DNA from: Candidatus Amulumruptor caecigallinarius
GTDB taxonomy: Bacteria > Bacteroidota > Bacteroidia > Bacteroidales > Muribaculaceae
DNA length: 64,000 nucleotides
Direction: 5' to 3'
Assembly: GCA_944321825.1 (NCBI GenBank)
Contig: CALUMU010000011.1
Span: 20,002 to 84,001 of the forward strand
The first letter of the stretch is position 1, and each line of letters opens with the position of its first letter. Positions 45,758-54,889 of the stretch are shown here, one piece after another. A program made the position numbers and the translations under genes. The notes below the pieces were generated by a model, which had not been told where the DNA came from, did no database searches, and saw nothing but the letters and a program-made list of their open reading frames with translations.

Positions 45758-47464
45758 TCAGTCCGCATCGACAGCCGCCACTTTATAGACCTTTTCCTTG
45801 GGTACTGCCACATAGTCATGCCCTTCATAGGTAAATGTGCCTACAGGCAGGCTTTCTTGATCAGACAACCCGTATAAACGGAATTTCAGCCGCTTTCTCA
45901 AAGGCAACGATGCTCCCCCATCCGAAAAATCGTACCTGACCGTATAGCTCCGTCCTTGCACCTCAGCACTGTCAGCCCGGAGTATGAGATGCTCTATACT
46001 GTCCACTGTATAAAATCCGCCTGTACCAGGCACACGGTTGGCAGGGATAAAAAATGTTTCAGGACTTTGCAATACCGAAGCCTCTGATGGCGTGACCACC
46101 CGCAACGGCTTATGCCACGGATGCCGGTAGTAAAACGAAATACCCATCTCTCGCGCCCGGTCAAACAAAGACTCGCTCGCTATGTCAATGGCCCACGGCT
46201 CGACCCACGGTGCTGTCAATGGATTGGCTATGTCAAGAGGAGCATATGCCACCGTACCTGTAGGTGAAGCGAGAAAGTCTGCTATCATTTCTTTATAATG
46301 TTTGTAATGCCTACGGGCTTCTGCGGCAATAGCCGCCTGATGCCACACAAAGAGAGACAGCACGCATAGCATCGCGACGGCAGGTACCTTTATACTGATA
46401 TACCGGCAAGCAATCCTGAGCAACAACGCTATACAGAAAAACGACAGCGCAATGCTACCGCGTGTAAAGCCCATGACAAGGACAAGCACCATGCCTGTAG
46501 CAAAAAACACAATTGCAAGTACCTGAAGATTATCGCGGCAAAACCGTCTGAAATCATCCCGACGGGCCGTCCACATCCACGCCATGACAACCACCAATAT
46601 GTCAAAAGGCAAGTTAGTCAACAGACTCATTACAGCATTGGCCGTCCACGACACCAGCCCTGGATAATTACCGACACTGCCGTCGGCACGCGACCATACC
46701 GCCGGGGCACACAGCAGGGTGACCGTGCCAGCGACATAAGCAAGAGCAAGGATGGCAGACGAGCTCCTGACATCTCGCAAACGCATTGCGTAGACGAATA
46801 TCAGCATACATGACACCGGCACTACAAACGCTTCATGAGTCCATCCCGACATGTAACAAACAGGACACAGCACAGCCACCTGCCACCACCTCATGCAGCG
46901 ACAGCTACGCCACAGCAACAAAAACAGCAATGTCGCCCCGAGACTCCACATGTAATTGATGCCGTATGCCGGACAAAACCACAAAGAAGCTGTCTGGGGC
47001 ATACAATAAAGAAGCACCAGCACGGTCAAAAGCATCCGGAAGGGAGTCAGACCACGGCGCGAGAAGATAAAAACCGAAGCGAGACATGACACAGCTACAA
47101 ACACCACCGAATTTACCACATAAAACGTCTCGACTCCGACAATGCCCATGAACAGCATCACAAAAAAATGCACCGGGATACGTCCGTTGGAACTTTGGTA
47201 CATCTTATGCAACGACTTTACGATATCGTCAATGCCTGAGATCGGCACAGGCTCGTAATCGCACGTCACATCTTCGACATCGAATTTCACGAATGAAAAG
47301 AAGAGATTATCCTCCATCGGTATGTTGGGAGTAGACCTGAGATAAAACATCACCCCCGCCGAAAGGACTATAAGCACATACAGCCATATCTGATGGCTGA
47401 CAGAGCCGACGGCACGAAGCGGCGGCACAATACCGTTGTTGTTGTTGTTTATTCCATGTGGCAT
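45758..47464 (-). CDS. polytopic membrane protein, DUF6056/GT-C-like
   Basis: The 568-residue protein (start MPHGINNNNNGIVPPLRAVG) has about eleven hydrophobic segments to residue ~400 and a periplasmic C-terminal domain. A first extracytoplasmic loop with acidic residues, then YQSSNGRIPVHFFVMLFMG, resembles the NGR signature of DUF6056 proteins, which look like GT-C glycosyltransferases using polyprenyl-linked sugars. The assignment is tentative and no substrate can be inferred. The frame is open to 47572; 47464 is chosen because a -7 box (47473-47480) lies just upstream, which would make the leader only a few nucleotides. An ATG at 47497 or 47500 is possible. It is divergent from the gene at 47552. 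Confidence 0.65.
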   Translation of the reverse strand: MPHGINNNNNGIVPPLRAVGSVSHQIWLYVLIVLSAGVMFYLRSTPNIPMEDNLFFSFVKFDVEDVTCDYEPVPISGIDDIVKSLHKMYQSSNGRIPVHFFVMLFMGIVGVETFYVVNSVVFVAVSCLASVFIFSRRGLTPFRMLLTVLVLLYCMPQTASLWFCPAYGINYMWSLGATLLFLLLWRSCRCMRWWQVAVLCPVCYMSGWTHEAFVVPVSCMLIFVYAMRLRDVRSSSAILALAYVAGTVTLLCAPAVWSRADGSVGNYPGLVSWTANAVMSLLTNLPFDILVVVMAWMWTARRDDFRRFCRDNLQVLAIVFFATGMVLVLVMGFTRGSIALSFFCIALLLRIACRYISIKVPAVAMLCVLSLFVWHQAAIAAEARRHYKHYKEMIADFLASPTGTVAYAPLDIANPLTAPWVEPWAIDIASESLFDRAREMGISFYYRHPWHKPLRVVTPSEASVLQSPETFFIPANRVPGTGGFYTVDSIEHLILRADSAEVQGRSYTVRYDFSDGGASLPLRKRLKFRLYGLSDQESLPVGTFTYEGHDYVAVPKEKVYKVAAVDAD

Positions 47465-47472
47465 ATCAAGCG

Positions 47473-47480
47473 CAAAGTTA
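47473..47480 (-). promoter_or_regulatory. -7 box of the DUF6056-like gene
   Basis: The reverse strand reads TAACTTTG, only 8 bp before the ATG at 47464. No -33 TTG at the right spacing. Confidence 0.45.
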
Positions 47481-47487
47481 CGAATTT

Positions 47488-47518
47488 TTGCACTCATCAT
47501 CCTTTTGGTGTAAATTTG
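47488..47518 (+). promoter_or_regulatory. promoter of the first GT-C-like paralogue
   Basis: TTG (47488-47490), a 20-bp spacer and TAAATTTG (47511-47518). It overlaps the divergent promoter region of the minus-strand neighbour. Confidence 0.7.
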
Positions 47519-47551
47519 CGGAGGAAACCGCCGCAACAGTTCGTCACTACA

Positions 47552-48844
47552 ATGCCGCCACGCACTTTTCAATCGCTAAAAACGAGAATATCCCGCGAAT
47601 TTTCCGGACGATACCGGATTATCTACCTGATAGCAGCATTGGAAGCCCTCCTTTGCTTCCTTCCGGGCATGGGCTGGGAGGGACTCGACACCGGCTCCTA
47701 CATAGAGGTATGGCGATTTTACGACATCTCGCGGTTGGAGACGTTTGTCGATATGTTCCGCACCCCGGTCTATCCCCTGTTTATCGGCATCGCCACATTA
47801 GACGAGCGTCTCCCGTTGACATTCCTGCTGTTCGCCCAGTGGCTCGTATTCATCGCCACAATCCCCTATTTCCGGCGGCTTGCATCAGAAATTGTAAGGC
47901 ATCAGGGCATCACATTCTGGATGACAGCGTTCTATGCTGTCTACTGGGGCGTGATAGAAGTCAACTACTACGCCATGAGCGAATCGCTCTCCCAGAGCTT
48001 CCTCGTATTCTTCACATACTTCGCTGTCTTGGGCATACGCCGTGGAGGTATGCGCCGCATGTGCCTCGGCGCATTCTGGCTGCTGATGTTAGTGTTTCTG
48101 CGCCCGGCTTTTTGTTACCTGCCTCTGGTCTACGCTGCGGTATGCATCTACATGGCTTTGCGCCGCTGCCGTGAAGGGGTATTAGGGCTGGTGTTAACCG
48201 TCCTGGTAGCAATGGCCATGTCAGGCTATGCCTGCGTATTCGACCGCAAATACGGTTATTTCGCCATGTCCGATGTCTCCACTTATAATAACTATATCAG
48301 GTGCTTGTACTCCGGCATCTTGGACGAACAGTTCTATCTGCCCGAGATGCGGCCCTACATGAAGAAGCCCGACCCCGTGACAGGCAAGCCCACATGGACA
48401 GAGTCTATTCCGTCACACATGAATCACAGCACCGAATTTCACCATTGTGTCACAGCCAATATCAACGCGCACAAATACGAATTTTTAAAAGCTACCGTCT
48501 ACACCTTCCCAAGTTTCTGGAGATGCCGAGCCAACCAGTGCGCCAGCCTTTACTGGCCCGTCGGCATGATGCTCACCCTCGGCATGGATACAGCGGCCGT
48601 ATTGGTTATGATATACATATCTGTTGCCGCTACAGCCATGTTCAGGCATAAAATGCTCATGCCCGTGCCTCTCCTTATCGCCGGGATATGGATAACACAT
48701 GCCATGGTCACATGGTTAGGAGCGTACTGGGCGTTTGACCGGCTGATACAACCTGTATTCCCGATGTTGATTCTCGTTTTCGGCCATCTGTGCTCTTTCT
48801 TCACCAAAACCCGCACCGCCCGCGATGTATTCTGCGGCCGATGA
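47552..48844 (+). CDS. polytopic membrane protein, GT-C-like (paralogue 1)
   Basis: The 430-residue protein starts MPPRTFQSLKTRISREFSGR and has about ten transmembrane segments. After the first helix comes LDTGSYIEVWRFYD and then FRTPVYPLFIGIATL; an acidic DTGS loop followed by RxPVYPLF is the pattern of mannosyl/arabinosyl-type GT-C enzymes. YYAMSESLSQSF and other segments recur at the same places in the next gene, showing the two are paralogues. The start was moved in from 47393 because the promoter lies at 47488-47518. Function as a lipid-linked sugar transferase is inference. Confidence 0.65.
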   Translation: MPPRTFQSLKTRISREFSGRYRIIYLIAALEALLCFLPGMGWEGLDTGSYIEVWRFYDISRLETFVDMFRTPVYPLFIGIATLDERLPLTFLLFAQWLVFIATIPYFRRLASEIVRHQGITFWMTAFYAVYWGVIEVNYYAMSESLSQSFLVFFTYFAVLGIRRGGMRRMCLGAFWLLMLVFLRPAFCYLPLVYAAVCIYMALRRCREGVLGLVLTVLVAMAMSGYACVFDRKYGYFAMSDVSTYNNYIRCLYSGILDEQFYLPEMRPYMKKPDPVTGKPTWTESIPSHMNHSTEFHHCVTANINAHKYEFLKATVYTFPSFWRCRANQCASLYWPVGMMLTLGMDTAAVLVMIYISVAATAMFRHKMLMPVPLLIAGIWITHAMVTWLGAYWAFDRLIQPVFPMLILVFGHLCSFFTKTRTARDVFCGR

Positions 48845-48943
48845 CCTACGCCCCCGCCCACCTGCACATGCTATGGATGCGACCTCATAAGCATCCATCT
48901 CCAATTATGACCGACAGATTGACCCATATAGCATTTTTTTCAT

Positions 48944-48951
48944 TAACTTTG
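48944..48951 (+). promoter_or_regulatory. -7 box 4 bp before the ATG of paralogue 2
   Basis: TAACTTTG at 48944-48951, with TTG about 22 bp upstream. Only CAGA separates it from the ATG at 48956, implying a leaderless or nearly leaderless mRNA. Confidence 0.5.
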
Positions 48952-48955
48952 CAGA

Positions 48956-50317
48956 ATGGAAGACACTCCCTCTAAGCATATAACACATTATGAATCAGCA
49001 GTTTACCCCCCCCCGAAACAGCACAATAAGATAGGTATTCTCGCTGACAATTACTGGGTAATATACCTCATAGCCATTATTGAGGCATCATGGTCATTCC
49101 TGGTACCTTCGTCATGCATCGAACAAAATGACACCGGTTCATTTCTGACTGCTCTCGGCAATTACAGTCTGCATGACTTCTTTTCGCTATTTGATTTCAG
49201 CCGGCCGCCAGTCTACCCGTTGTTCCTCGGTCTGTGCCGGTTTCTGACTTTCGGCTGGGACATGCTGTTGACCGTTTCTTTGGTACAGTGGAGTGTTTTC
49301 ATCATATCGATCCGTTATTTCAGGCTGCTACTGCAAACCTTTGTCGGCAACCGCCCGCGACTGATCTGGACTGCCACTCTATTTTATGTCGTTTTCCCAG
49401 GAAGCTACGAATGTAACTACGTCGCCATTACCGAGTCACTGTCTACGACGTGTATGGTGTTCTTCATCTACACGACAGTCAACGGACTATGCCAAACGAG
49501 AGCCAAAAGTTTATGGTGGTCAGCCTTGTGGCTTTCGGTCCTTCTACTGCTAAAACCAGCATTCATATACCTGATACCGTTGATGATTTGCGGCTGGGGC
49601 ATCGTATGTCTGCACCATAAGGCTATCGCCTTAAAAGGATTGACGGTTTTGGCAATTCCGGTTCTGCTTTATATCGGATATTGCACAGGGTTTCAACATA
49701 AATTCGGCTTCTTCGCGCCATCCATCATTTCTACCTATAACAGCGACATCAATATACGCACATCGATGGTGACCGACAGGCAAACAGAAGAGGCAGGAAG
49801 CGCATTGGAAGCTGCCCACCTCGAGGCGATGAACGAGAGCTTAGAGGCACGGAAAACCCGCCAAGGGGCTCAAGACTACTATGACAAAGCGCAACAGCGC
49901 ATCAAAGAAAACCACGCATATCTCTTAAAGTTGCAAGTGAGCCGCCTGCTGAGCATGTTTAACGGCGACAGCAATTATCGCATTTATAGGGAACGTGGAC
50001 AAGGACTGCAGCCTTTCTCATACCTATATATCCTCCTCTCGCCGCTACCGATGAAGGTATGTATCTATTCGTGGCTGACATACACAATATGTCTGGTTTA
50101 TGCCATGCTACGCAGACGCAAGGTATTCTACAGTGCAGTGCTTATATCATCCATATGGATTTCCAACCTGTTTGTAGCATGGTATGGTTCATGGGGAGAC
50201 TATGGGCGGCTCAATCAGGCCGTATTCCCTCTGTTCATCATCATGGCCGCGCAACTGATGAGCGTGTTGACCAAGAGGCAGTCATTCACTAAGATTTTCA
50301 AGTTTTGTCAATCATGA
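48956..50317 (+). CDS. polytopic membrane protein, GT-C-like (paralogue 2)
   Basis: The 453-residue protein parallels the gene at 47552: YLIAIIEASWSFL then NDTGSFLTALGNYS, DFSRPPVYPLFLGLCRFL, and YVAITESLSTTCMVFFIYT. About ten transmembrane segments, then a charged region (LEAMNESLEARKTRQGAQDY) forming a loop before the last helices. Base composition is somewhat AT-richer than paralogue 1. A -7 box sits 4 bp before the ATG. Likely an inner-membrane glycan enzyme; substrate unknown. The next gene encodes GtrA. Confidence 0.65.
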   Translation: MEDTPSKHITHYESAVYPPPKQHNKIGILADNYWVIYLIAIIEASWSFLVPSSCIEQNDTGSFLTALGNYSLHDFFSLFDFSRPPVYPLFLGLCRFLTFGWDMLLTVSLVQWSVFIISIRYFRLLLQTFVGNRPRLIWTATLFYVVFPGSYECNYVAITESLSTTCMVFFIYTTVNGLCQTRAKSLWWSALWLSVLLLLKPAFIYLIPLMICGWGIVCLHHKAIALKGLTVLAIPVLLYIGYCTGFQHKFGFFAPSIISTYNSDINIRTSMVTDRQTEEAGSALEAAHLEAMNESLEARKTRQGAQDYYDKAQQRIKENHAYLLKLQVSRLLSMFNGDSNYRIYRERGQGLQPFSYLYILLSPLPMKVCIYSWLTYTICLVYAMLRRRKVFYSAVLISSIWISNLFVAWYGSWGDYGRLNQAVFPLFIIMAAQLMSVLTKRQSFTKIFKFCQS

Positions 50318-50340
50318 ATTTTTAGGCAAATTTGCAAAAT

Positions 50341-50374
50341 AAGTAACTCGCAAAAAATAGTCTGCATATAATTG
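50341..50374. repeat. solitary end of the AAGTAAC element before gtrA
   Basis: AAGTAACTCGCAAAAAATAG followed by TCTGCATATAATTG; this matches the first ~34 bp of the element at 29309-29536 read from its right end, with few differences. No second end is seen nearby. Confidence 0.55.
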
Positions 50375-50377
50375 TAA

Positions 50378-50854
50378 ATGTCACACAGAAGCTTTTTATA
50401 CCGGCTGCTAAAAACACCTACTGACAATATAGCCGTGCAGCTCATCCGCTACGGCATCGTAGGAGGTACAGCGTTCGCTGCCGACTTCGGTTCGCTCTAC
50501 ACACTGACCGAATATGCCGGCGTACACTACCAGCTGTCGGCGGCACTGGCTTTTATAATAGGTCTTACTGTCAACTATTTCCTGAGTATACGGTGGGTGT
50601 TTAATTCCCGAAGCACCGAGCGGCATCAGGTAGTAGAATTTCTCGGATTCGCCATCGTAGGTATCATCGGGCTCGGTCTCAATGCTCTTATAATGTACCT
50701 TGCAGTCGATTTCTTGTCACTGCATTATCTGTGGGCAAAGCTTCTGTCAACTGCCATAGTGTTTTTCTGGAACTTTTTAGGACGCAAAATATTGACATCT
50801 CACATACACGTATTATGCAAGATAATCCCAGACTCCCAAAAGACCGCAGCATGA
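50378..50854 (+). CDS. GtrA family membrane protein
   Basis: The 158-residue protein has four transmembrane helices and the family opening [20 protein letters not shown], then [20 protein letters not shown] and [20 protein letters not shown]. GtrA proteins flip or position polyprenyl-phosphate sugars for glycan modification. It ends in an ATGA overlap with the flavoprotein gene, so the two are translationally coupled. It is embedded among GT-C-like genes, which fits a lipid-linked sugar route. Confidence 0.85.
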   Translation: MSHRSFLYRLLKTPTDNIAVQLIRYGIVGGTAFAADFGSLYTLTEYAGVHYQLSAALAFIIGLTVNYFLSIRWVFNSRSTERHQVVEFLGFAIVGIIGLGLNALIMYLAVDFLSLHYLWAKLLSTAIVFFWNFLGRKILTSHIHVLCKIIPDSQKTAA

Positions 50855-52362
50855 AAGCTGTCATAGCCGGAGCCGGTCCCGCCGGACTCACCGCCGCCGT
50901 CGAGCTCCTGCGCAACACCGGCATCACCCCCGAAGTGTTCGAAGCGGACAGCGTGGTCGGAGGCATCTCGCGCACTGTCAACTACAAAGGCAACCGCATA
51001 GACATCGGCGGGCACCGTTTCTTCAGCAAGAGCGAGGAGGTGACAAGATGGTGGGACGCTATGATGCCGGCACTGCCCACACAGAGCCTTGAGGGGAGCG
51101 AGGACAACGACTGCGTCATGCTGCGCCGCAACAGGGTGTCGCGCATATATTACCTGCGCAAGTTTTTCGACTACCCAATCACCCTGTCACGGCAGACATT
51201 TGCCAACATGGGGCTGGCACGGACGTTCAAAGCCGGCATGGGATACCTCGCAAGTACGCTCCACAAGCGCAAAGAGGACTCGCTTGAGGATTTCTACATA
51301 AACCGTTTCGGCCGCCCTCTGTACTCTATGTTTTTCGAAGATTACACCGAGAAAGTGTGGGGTGTACACCCATCCAAGCTGGGAGCCGACTGGGGCAGCC
51401 AGCGTGTAAAGGGGCTATCCATTTTCACGATATTGAAAGACATGCTCGCCAAGAGCTTAGGAACTAAAGGCAAAGGCGGAAAAGTGGAAACCTCCCTCAT
51501 CGAGGAGTTCATATATCCCAAATACGGACCGGGACATCTGTGGGAGACCGCTGCAAAGGCTGTAGAGGACGAGGGCGGACACATACACATGCAGACCGCC
51601 GTGGAGCGGATCAATGTCAGCAACGGGCGCGTGGTTTCAGCCACCGTCAAGGACAGTTCCGGCAACAGCCGCACTGTCTCCTGTGATTATTTCCTGTCAT
51701 CAATGCCCATAAAGGACCTCATAGCATCGCTTGACGGCATAGACATTCCTGGCGGAGTCCGCAAAACAGCCTCCGATCTCCCATACCGCGACTTCATAAC
51801 CGTAGGACTGCTGGTCAAAGACCTGTCAATCAAGAACACCACCGCTATAAAGACTTACAACGACCGAGTACCCGACACATGGATATACGTGCAGGAACGC
51901 GACGTGAAGCTCGGACGCATACAAGTGTTCAACAACTGGTCGCCATACATGGTGGCGGACGACGCCAACACCATGTGGATAGGCTTGGAGTATTTCTGCA
52001 ACGAAGGCGACAGCCTGTGGGAGATGCCCGACGGCGATTTCATCAAGATGGCTATCGGAGAGCTTGAAAAAATCGGCATCATCAACTCCTCGGATGTCAT
52101 CGATGCCGTGCGCATCCGCATGAAGAAAGCATATCCTGCATACTACGGGTCATACTATTCGCTCGACAAGGTCAAGGCTTTCCTTGACACCATCCCCAAC
52201 CTCTATTGCATAGGGCGTAACGGCCAGCACCGCTACAATAACATGGACCACTCGATGCTGACCGCCATGGAGGCCGTCCGCGCCATCAAGTCAGGCACCG
52301 ACGACAAAGCCGCCATCTGGGCTGTCAACACCGAGGAGGAATACCACGAGACCAAGAAATAG
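50851..52362 (+). CDS. FAD-dependent oxidoreductase, UDP-galactopyranose-mutase/PPOX-like
   Basis: The 503-residue protein begins [20 protein letters not shown], a Rossmann FAD motif, followed by [13 protein letters not shown] and [15 protein letters not shown], the flavin-contact segment shared by UDP-galactopyranose mutases and protoporphyrinogen-oxidase-like amine oxidases. The C-terminal [20 protein letters not shown] closes the FAD site. It belongs to a broad group often found in surface-glycan loci; the reaction is unknown, and heme synthesis is unlikely in this setting. Start 50851 overlaps the gtrA stop (ATGA); an ATG at 50815 is possible. Confidence 0.75.
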   Translation: MKAVIAGAGPAGLTAAVELLRNTGITPEVFEADSVVGGISRTVNYKGNRIDIGGHRFFSKSEEVTRWWDAMMPALPTQSLEGSEDNDCVMLRRNRVSRIYYLRKFFDYPITLSRQTFANMGLARTFKAGMGYLASTLHKRKEDSLEDFYINRFGRPLYSMFFEDYTEKVWGVHPSKLGADWGSQRVKGLSIFTILKDMLAKSLGTKGKGGKVETSLIEEFIYPKYGPGHLWETAAKAVEDEGGHIHMQTAVERINVSNGRVVSATVKDSSGNSRTVSCDYFLSSMPIKDLIASLDGIDIPGGVRKTASDLPYRDFITVGLLVKDLSIKNTTAIKTYNDRVPDTWIYVQERDVKLGRIQVFNNWSPYMVADDANTMWIGLEYFCNEGDSLWEMPDGDFIKMAIGELEKIGIINSSDVIDAVRIRMKKAYPAYYGSYYSLDKVKAFLDTIPNLYCIGRNGQHRYNNMDHSMLTAMEAVRAIKSGTDDKAAIWAVNTEEEYHETKK

Positions 52363-52502
52363 TTCCACCATCCTGAGCAAACAGACACAAGGAGGCCATG
52401 GTCGATCTTGGCGCCCCAACCGCGCTATGCAGTCTATGAACATATTTGATGCAATAATCACAGCATGTTACCACTCTTGAGCATACAACATCATAAACAG
52501 CC

Positions 52503-53642
52503 ATGAACCACGCAATCAAATATCCAAATCAACATTCGAATTGGATTGCCTCAGCAAAAACAATCACTTTGCTATTGGTCATACTTGGTCATTGCAATTA
52601 TTTTGAAGTCCTCACTCCTTATGGTGGCGTCAGTCATCCGAGCCCTCACACACTAAGCCAATCAATTATCAACGGTGTAATCGGCTTTATTTACGCTTTC
52701 CACATGCCTTTCTTCATGGCTCTTAGCGGATTATTATACAAACTGAATGTAGAAAAATATAATAGGTTACCAAAATCCACATACTTCAAAAAGAAATTTT
52801 GCAGACTTATCATACCTTTCTTCCTCACTACTTTATTAGTATCCGTACCTCTAAAATATATCAGCGGATACCGGGATGCTGCAGAATCCCCAGTCAATGA
52901 TATCTTTTGGGGGCAGTTTATGATTTTAGGCAATACGCATTTATGGTTCGTAGCTGCTCTTTTTTGGATTTTCCTGTTTTTCTATACTATACGGCGCACC
53001 AGCATTCTCAACAATCCTCTGTCATGGATAGTCCTTCTATTACTCCATGATGTCGGTACCATGTGGGTCATGTCCGGAAACAGTGGCCATATCCAGCCGC
53101 CTTTAGGATTAACGAAAGCATTTGCAATGATGATATATTTTGCAATCGGATTTCAATTCCTTGCAAACAAAAACATCCTCGGATGCCTGAATGTATCTGG
53201 CAAAATATGCTTTATGACAGTCCTATGTTATATCGGTTGTTATATCGCATACTGTAATCTCAATCCTGACATTACATTGCTCTGGAGTCTGCGCTTCTAT
53301 ATCATCCGTCCTCTGATTGCTATCGGCGGCATATTTACTATGACGATAGTATCGATGTGGGTGCATCATAAGACAAGCATGGCAAACCACCGCCTTTTCA
53401 AACGCCTCGGCAATGACAGTTACGAACTCTACCTCTTCTCCGACCCGTTTAATTACGTCATTCTGGCTGCAGCTCTCTTTTTATCAGATACCGTCACCTC
53501 CTCCGAGTGGTATACATGCCTGATATTTGTTTTCCGCTTCTTTGCCACCATCATCCTTGCTTATGGAGTGATATTTCTAATGAATGCTTTTAAATCTGGG
53601 TATAATACCATAAAGCAACGCAATATTACACTAAGTGTATAA
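52503..53642 (+). CDS. acyltransferase family 3 membrane protein
   Basis: The 379-residue protein has about ten transmembrane helices. The N-terminal NWIASAKTITLLLVILGHCN carries the conserved His-after-Gly of acyltransferase-3 enzymes, and FHMPFFMALSGLLYKL and GNTHLWFVAALFWIF are further family segments. It should O-acetylate or otherwise acylate a sugar or lipid-linked glycan. Codon use and base composition are visibly AT-richer than its neighbours, hinting at recent transfer. The 140 bp before it show no exact -7 box. Confidence 0.8.
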   Translation: MNHAIKYPNQHSNWIASAKTITLLLVILGHCNYFEVLTPYGGVSHPSPHTLSQSIINGVIGFIYAFHMPFFMALSGLLYKLNVEKYNRLPKSTYFKKKFCRLIIPFFLTTLLVSVPLKYISGYRDAAESPVNDIFWGQFMILGNTHLWFVAALFWIFLFFYTIRRTSILNNPLSWIVLLLLHDVGTMWVMSGNSGHIQPPLGLTKAFAMMIYFAIGFQFLANKNILGCLNVSGKICFMTVLCYIGCYIAYCNLNPDITLLWSLRFYIIRPLIAIGGIFTMTIVSMWVHHKTSMANHRLFKRLGNDSYELYLFSDPFNYVILAAALFLSDTVTSSEWYTCLIFVFRFFATIILAYGVIFLMNAFKSGYNTIKQRNITLSV

Positions 53643-53650
53643 AAACGGTA

Positions 53651-53679
53651 TTGTCATATCGGCAAAAAACGTACCTTTG
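53651..53679 (+). promoter_or_regulatory. promoter of lrgA-lrgB
   Basis: TTG (53651-53653), an 18-bp spacer and TACCTTTG (53672-53679); leader of about 22 nt to the ATG at 53708. It lies immediately after the acyltransferase stop. Confidence 0.65.
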
Positions 53680-53707
53680 TCAGTCATTTTAACAAAACTG
53701 ATTCTTT

Positions 53708-54100
53708 ATGCTGATTATCCAATTAGCCGTACTGTTCCTGTTTCTCGCCTTGGGCGAATTAGTGGTATATCTTACCGGCATCCCCGTCCCGTCAAGCATC
53801 ATAGGGATGCTTCTGCTGACGCTTGCGCTCCAACTCCGCATCATCCGTCTGCGTCATGTAGCCGGCGTAGCCGACTTCCTTGTAGGCAATCTCGGATTCT
53901 TTTTCGTCCCGGCCGGAGTGGCCCTGCTGGGATATTTCGACCTCATCCGTGACCAGTGGGTAGCCATCGTTGGCGCATCCGCCATAAGCACATTTATAGT
54001 AATCGGCATCACCGGGTGGGTGCATCAGATTATCCGCCAGTCGACACACCACCGCCCCTCCTCACGCAATACGCACACCACCCCCAAAGATACCGAATGA
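53708..54100 (+). CDS. lrgA: LrgA/CidA family protein
   Basis: The 130-residue holin-like protein has four transmembrane helices and the family segments LGELVVYLTGIPVPSSIIGM and FLVGNLGFFFVPAGVALLGYF. It forms a unit with the LrgB partner and is thought to influence murein hydrolase activity or to transport small carboxylates. The start at 53708 is fixed by the promoter; an upstream frame from 53635 is rejected. The tail is polar (HRPSSRNTHTTPKDTE). Confidence 0.87.
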   Translation: MLIIQLAVLFLFLALGELVVYLTGIPVPSSIIGMLLLTLALQLRIIRLRHVAGVADFLVGNLGFFFVPAGVALLGYFDLIRDQWVAIVGASAISTFIVIGITGWVHQIIRQSTHHRPSSRNTHTTPKDTE

Positions 54101-54795
54101 TGGAATTTCTCGAAAACAGCTATTTCCTTATCGCCGTCACATTCGCGGTCTATGTGATAGCCCAGCTCGCCTACCGCCGCACAGGGCTGATGCTGCTCAA
54201 CCCCATTCTCGTTTCTATCGTGGCACTCATCGGATTCCTGATTGTGACAGGTGTCCCCTATGACCGTTACAGCGAGGGAGGGCGCATGATAGAATTTTGG
54301 CTCAAACCTGCCGTGGTGGCTCTCGGAGTACCCCTCTACCGCCAGCTGTCAGCCATACGCAAGCAGCTCCTGCCCATAATCATGGCCGAGCTGGCAGGGT
54401 GCGTCATCGGCATAGTGACGGTGGTGTTTTTCGCACAGCTGTTCGGAGCCACACGCGAGGTAATCATCTCGCTCGCCGCCAAATCCGTCACCACGCCTAT
54501 AGCCATGGAGGTCACCCGCAGCCTCGGAGGCATACCGTCGCTGACAGCCGCCGTAGTCTGCGCCGTCGGCATCTTCGGCGGCATGTCAGGCTTCAAGGTG
54601 ATGAAGCTGACAAGAGTCAAAAGCCCCATAGCGCAAGGGCTTTCAATGGGTACTGCCGCCCATGCCGTAGGCACATCGATAGCCATGGAAAAAGGCAGCT
54701 ACCGCTATGGTGCATGGTCGTCGCTCGGGCTGACAGTCAACGGACTCCTGACCGCCCTGCTGACTCCCACCATACTCGCCCTGATGGGTTATTAA
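54097..54795 (+). CDS. lrgB: LrgB/CidB family protein
   Basis: The 232-residue polytopic protein has LMLLNPILVSIVALIGFL, FWLKPAVVALGVPLYRQL, VTTPIAMEVTRSLGG and a late SMGTAAHAVGTSIAMEKG, all LrgB signatures. The sequence ATGATGG at the lrgA stop allows start at 54097 (ATGA overlap) or 54100. The frame extending upstream to 53956 lies in lrgA and is rejected. Partner of LrgA in the inner membrane. Confidence 0.9.
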   Translation: MMEFLENSYFLIAVTFAVYVIAQLAYRRTGLMLLNPILVSIVALIGFLIVTGVPYDRYSEGGRMIEFWLKPAVVALGVPLYRQLSAIRKQLLPIIMAELAGCVIGIVTVVFFAQLFGATREVIISLAAKSVTTPIAMEVTRSLGGIPSLTAAVVCAVGIFGGMSGFKVMKLTRVKSPIAQGLSMGTAAHAVGTSIAMEKGSYRYGAWSSLGLTVNGLLTALLTPTILALMGY

Positions 54796-54828
54796 ACAAG
54801 CCTTAATACTACTTCGCGGAAAAATCCC

Positions 54829-54836
54829 TATCTTTG
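54829..54836 (+). promoter_or_regulatory. -7 box of purM
   Basis: TATCTTTG, 53 bp before the ATG at 54890. No TTG at the preferred spacing. Confidence 0.5.
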
Positions 54837-54889
54837 TGGAATAAACACAACCCCTATCACTCTTCACACATACAATAAAGTCACAGACT

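Noticed and set aside
50731..50850. Longer N-terminus for the flavoprotein
   Set aside because: Overlaps gtrA by about 120 bp; the Rossmann motif starts right after the ATG at 50851, which overlaps the gtrA stop by 4 bp.
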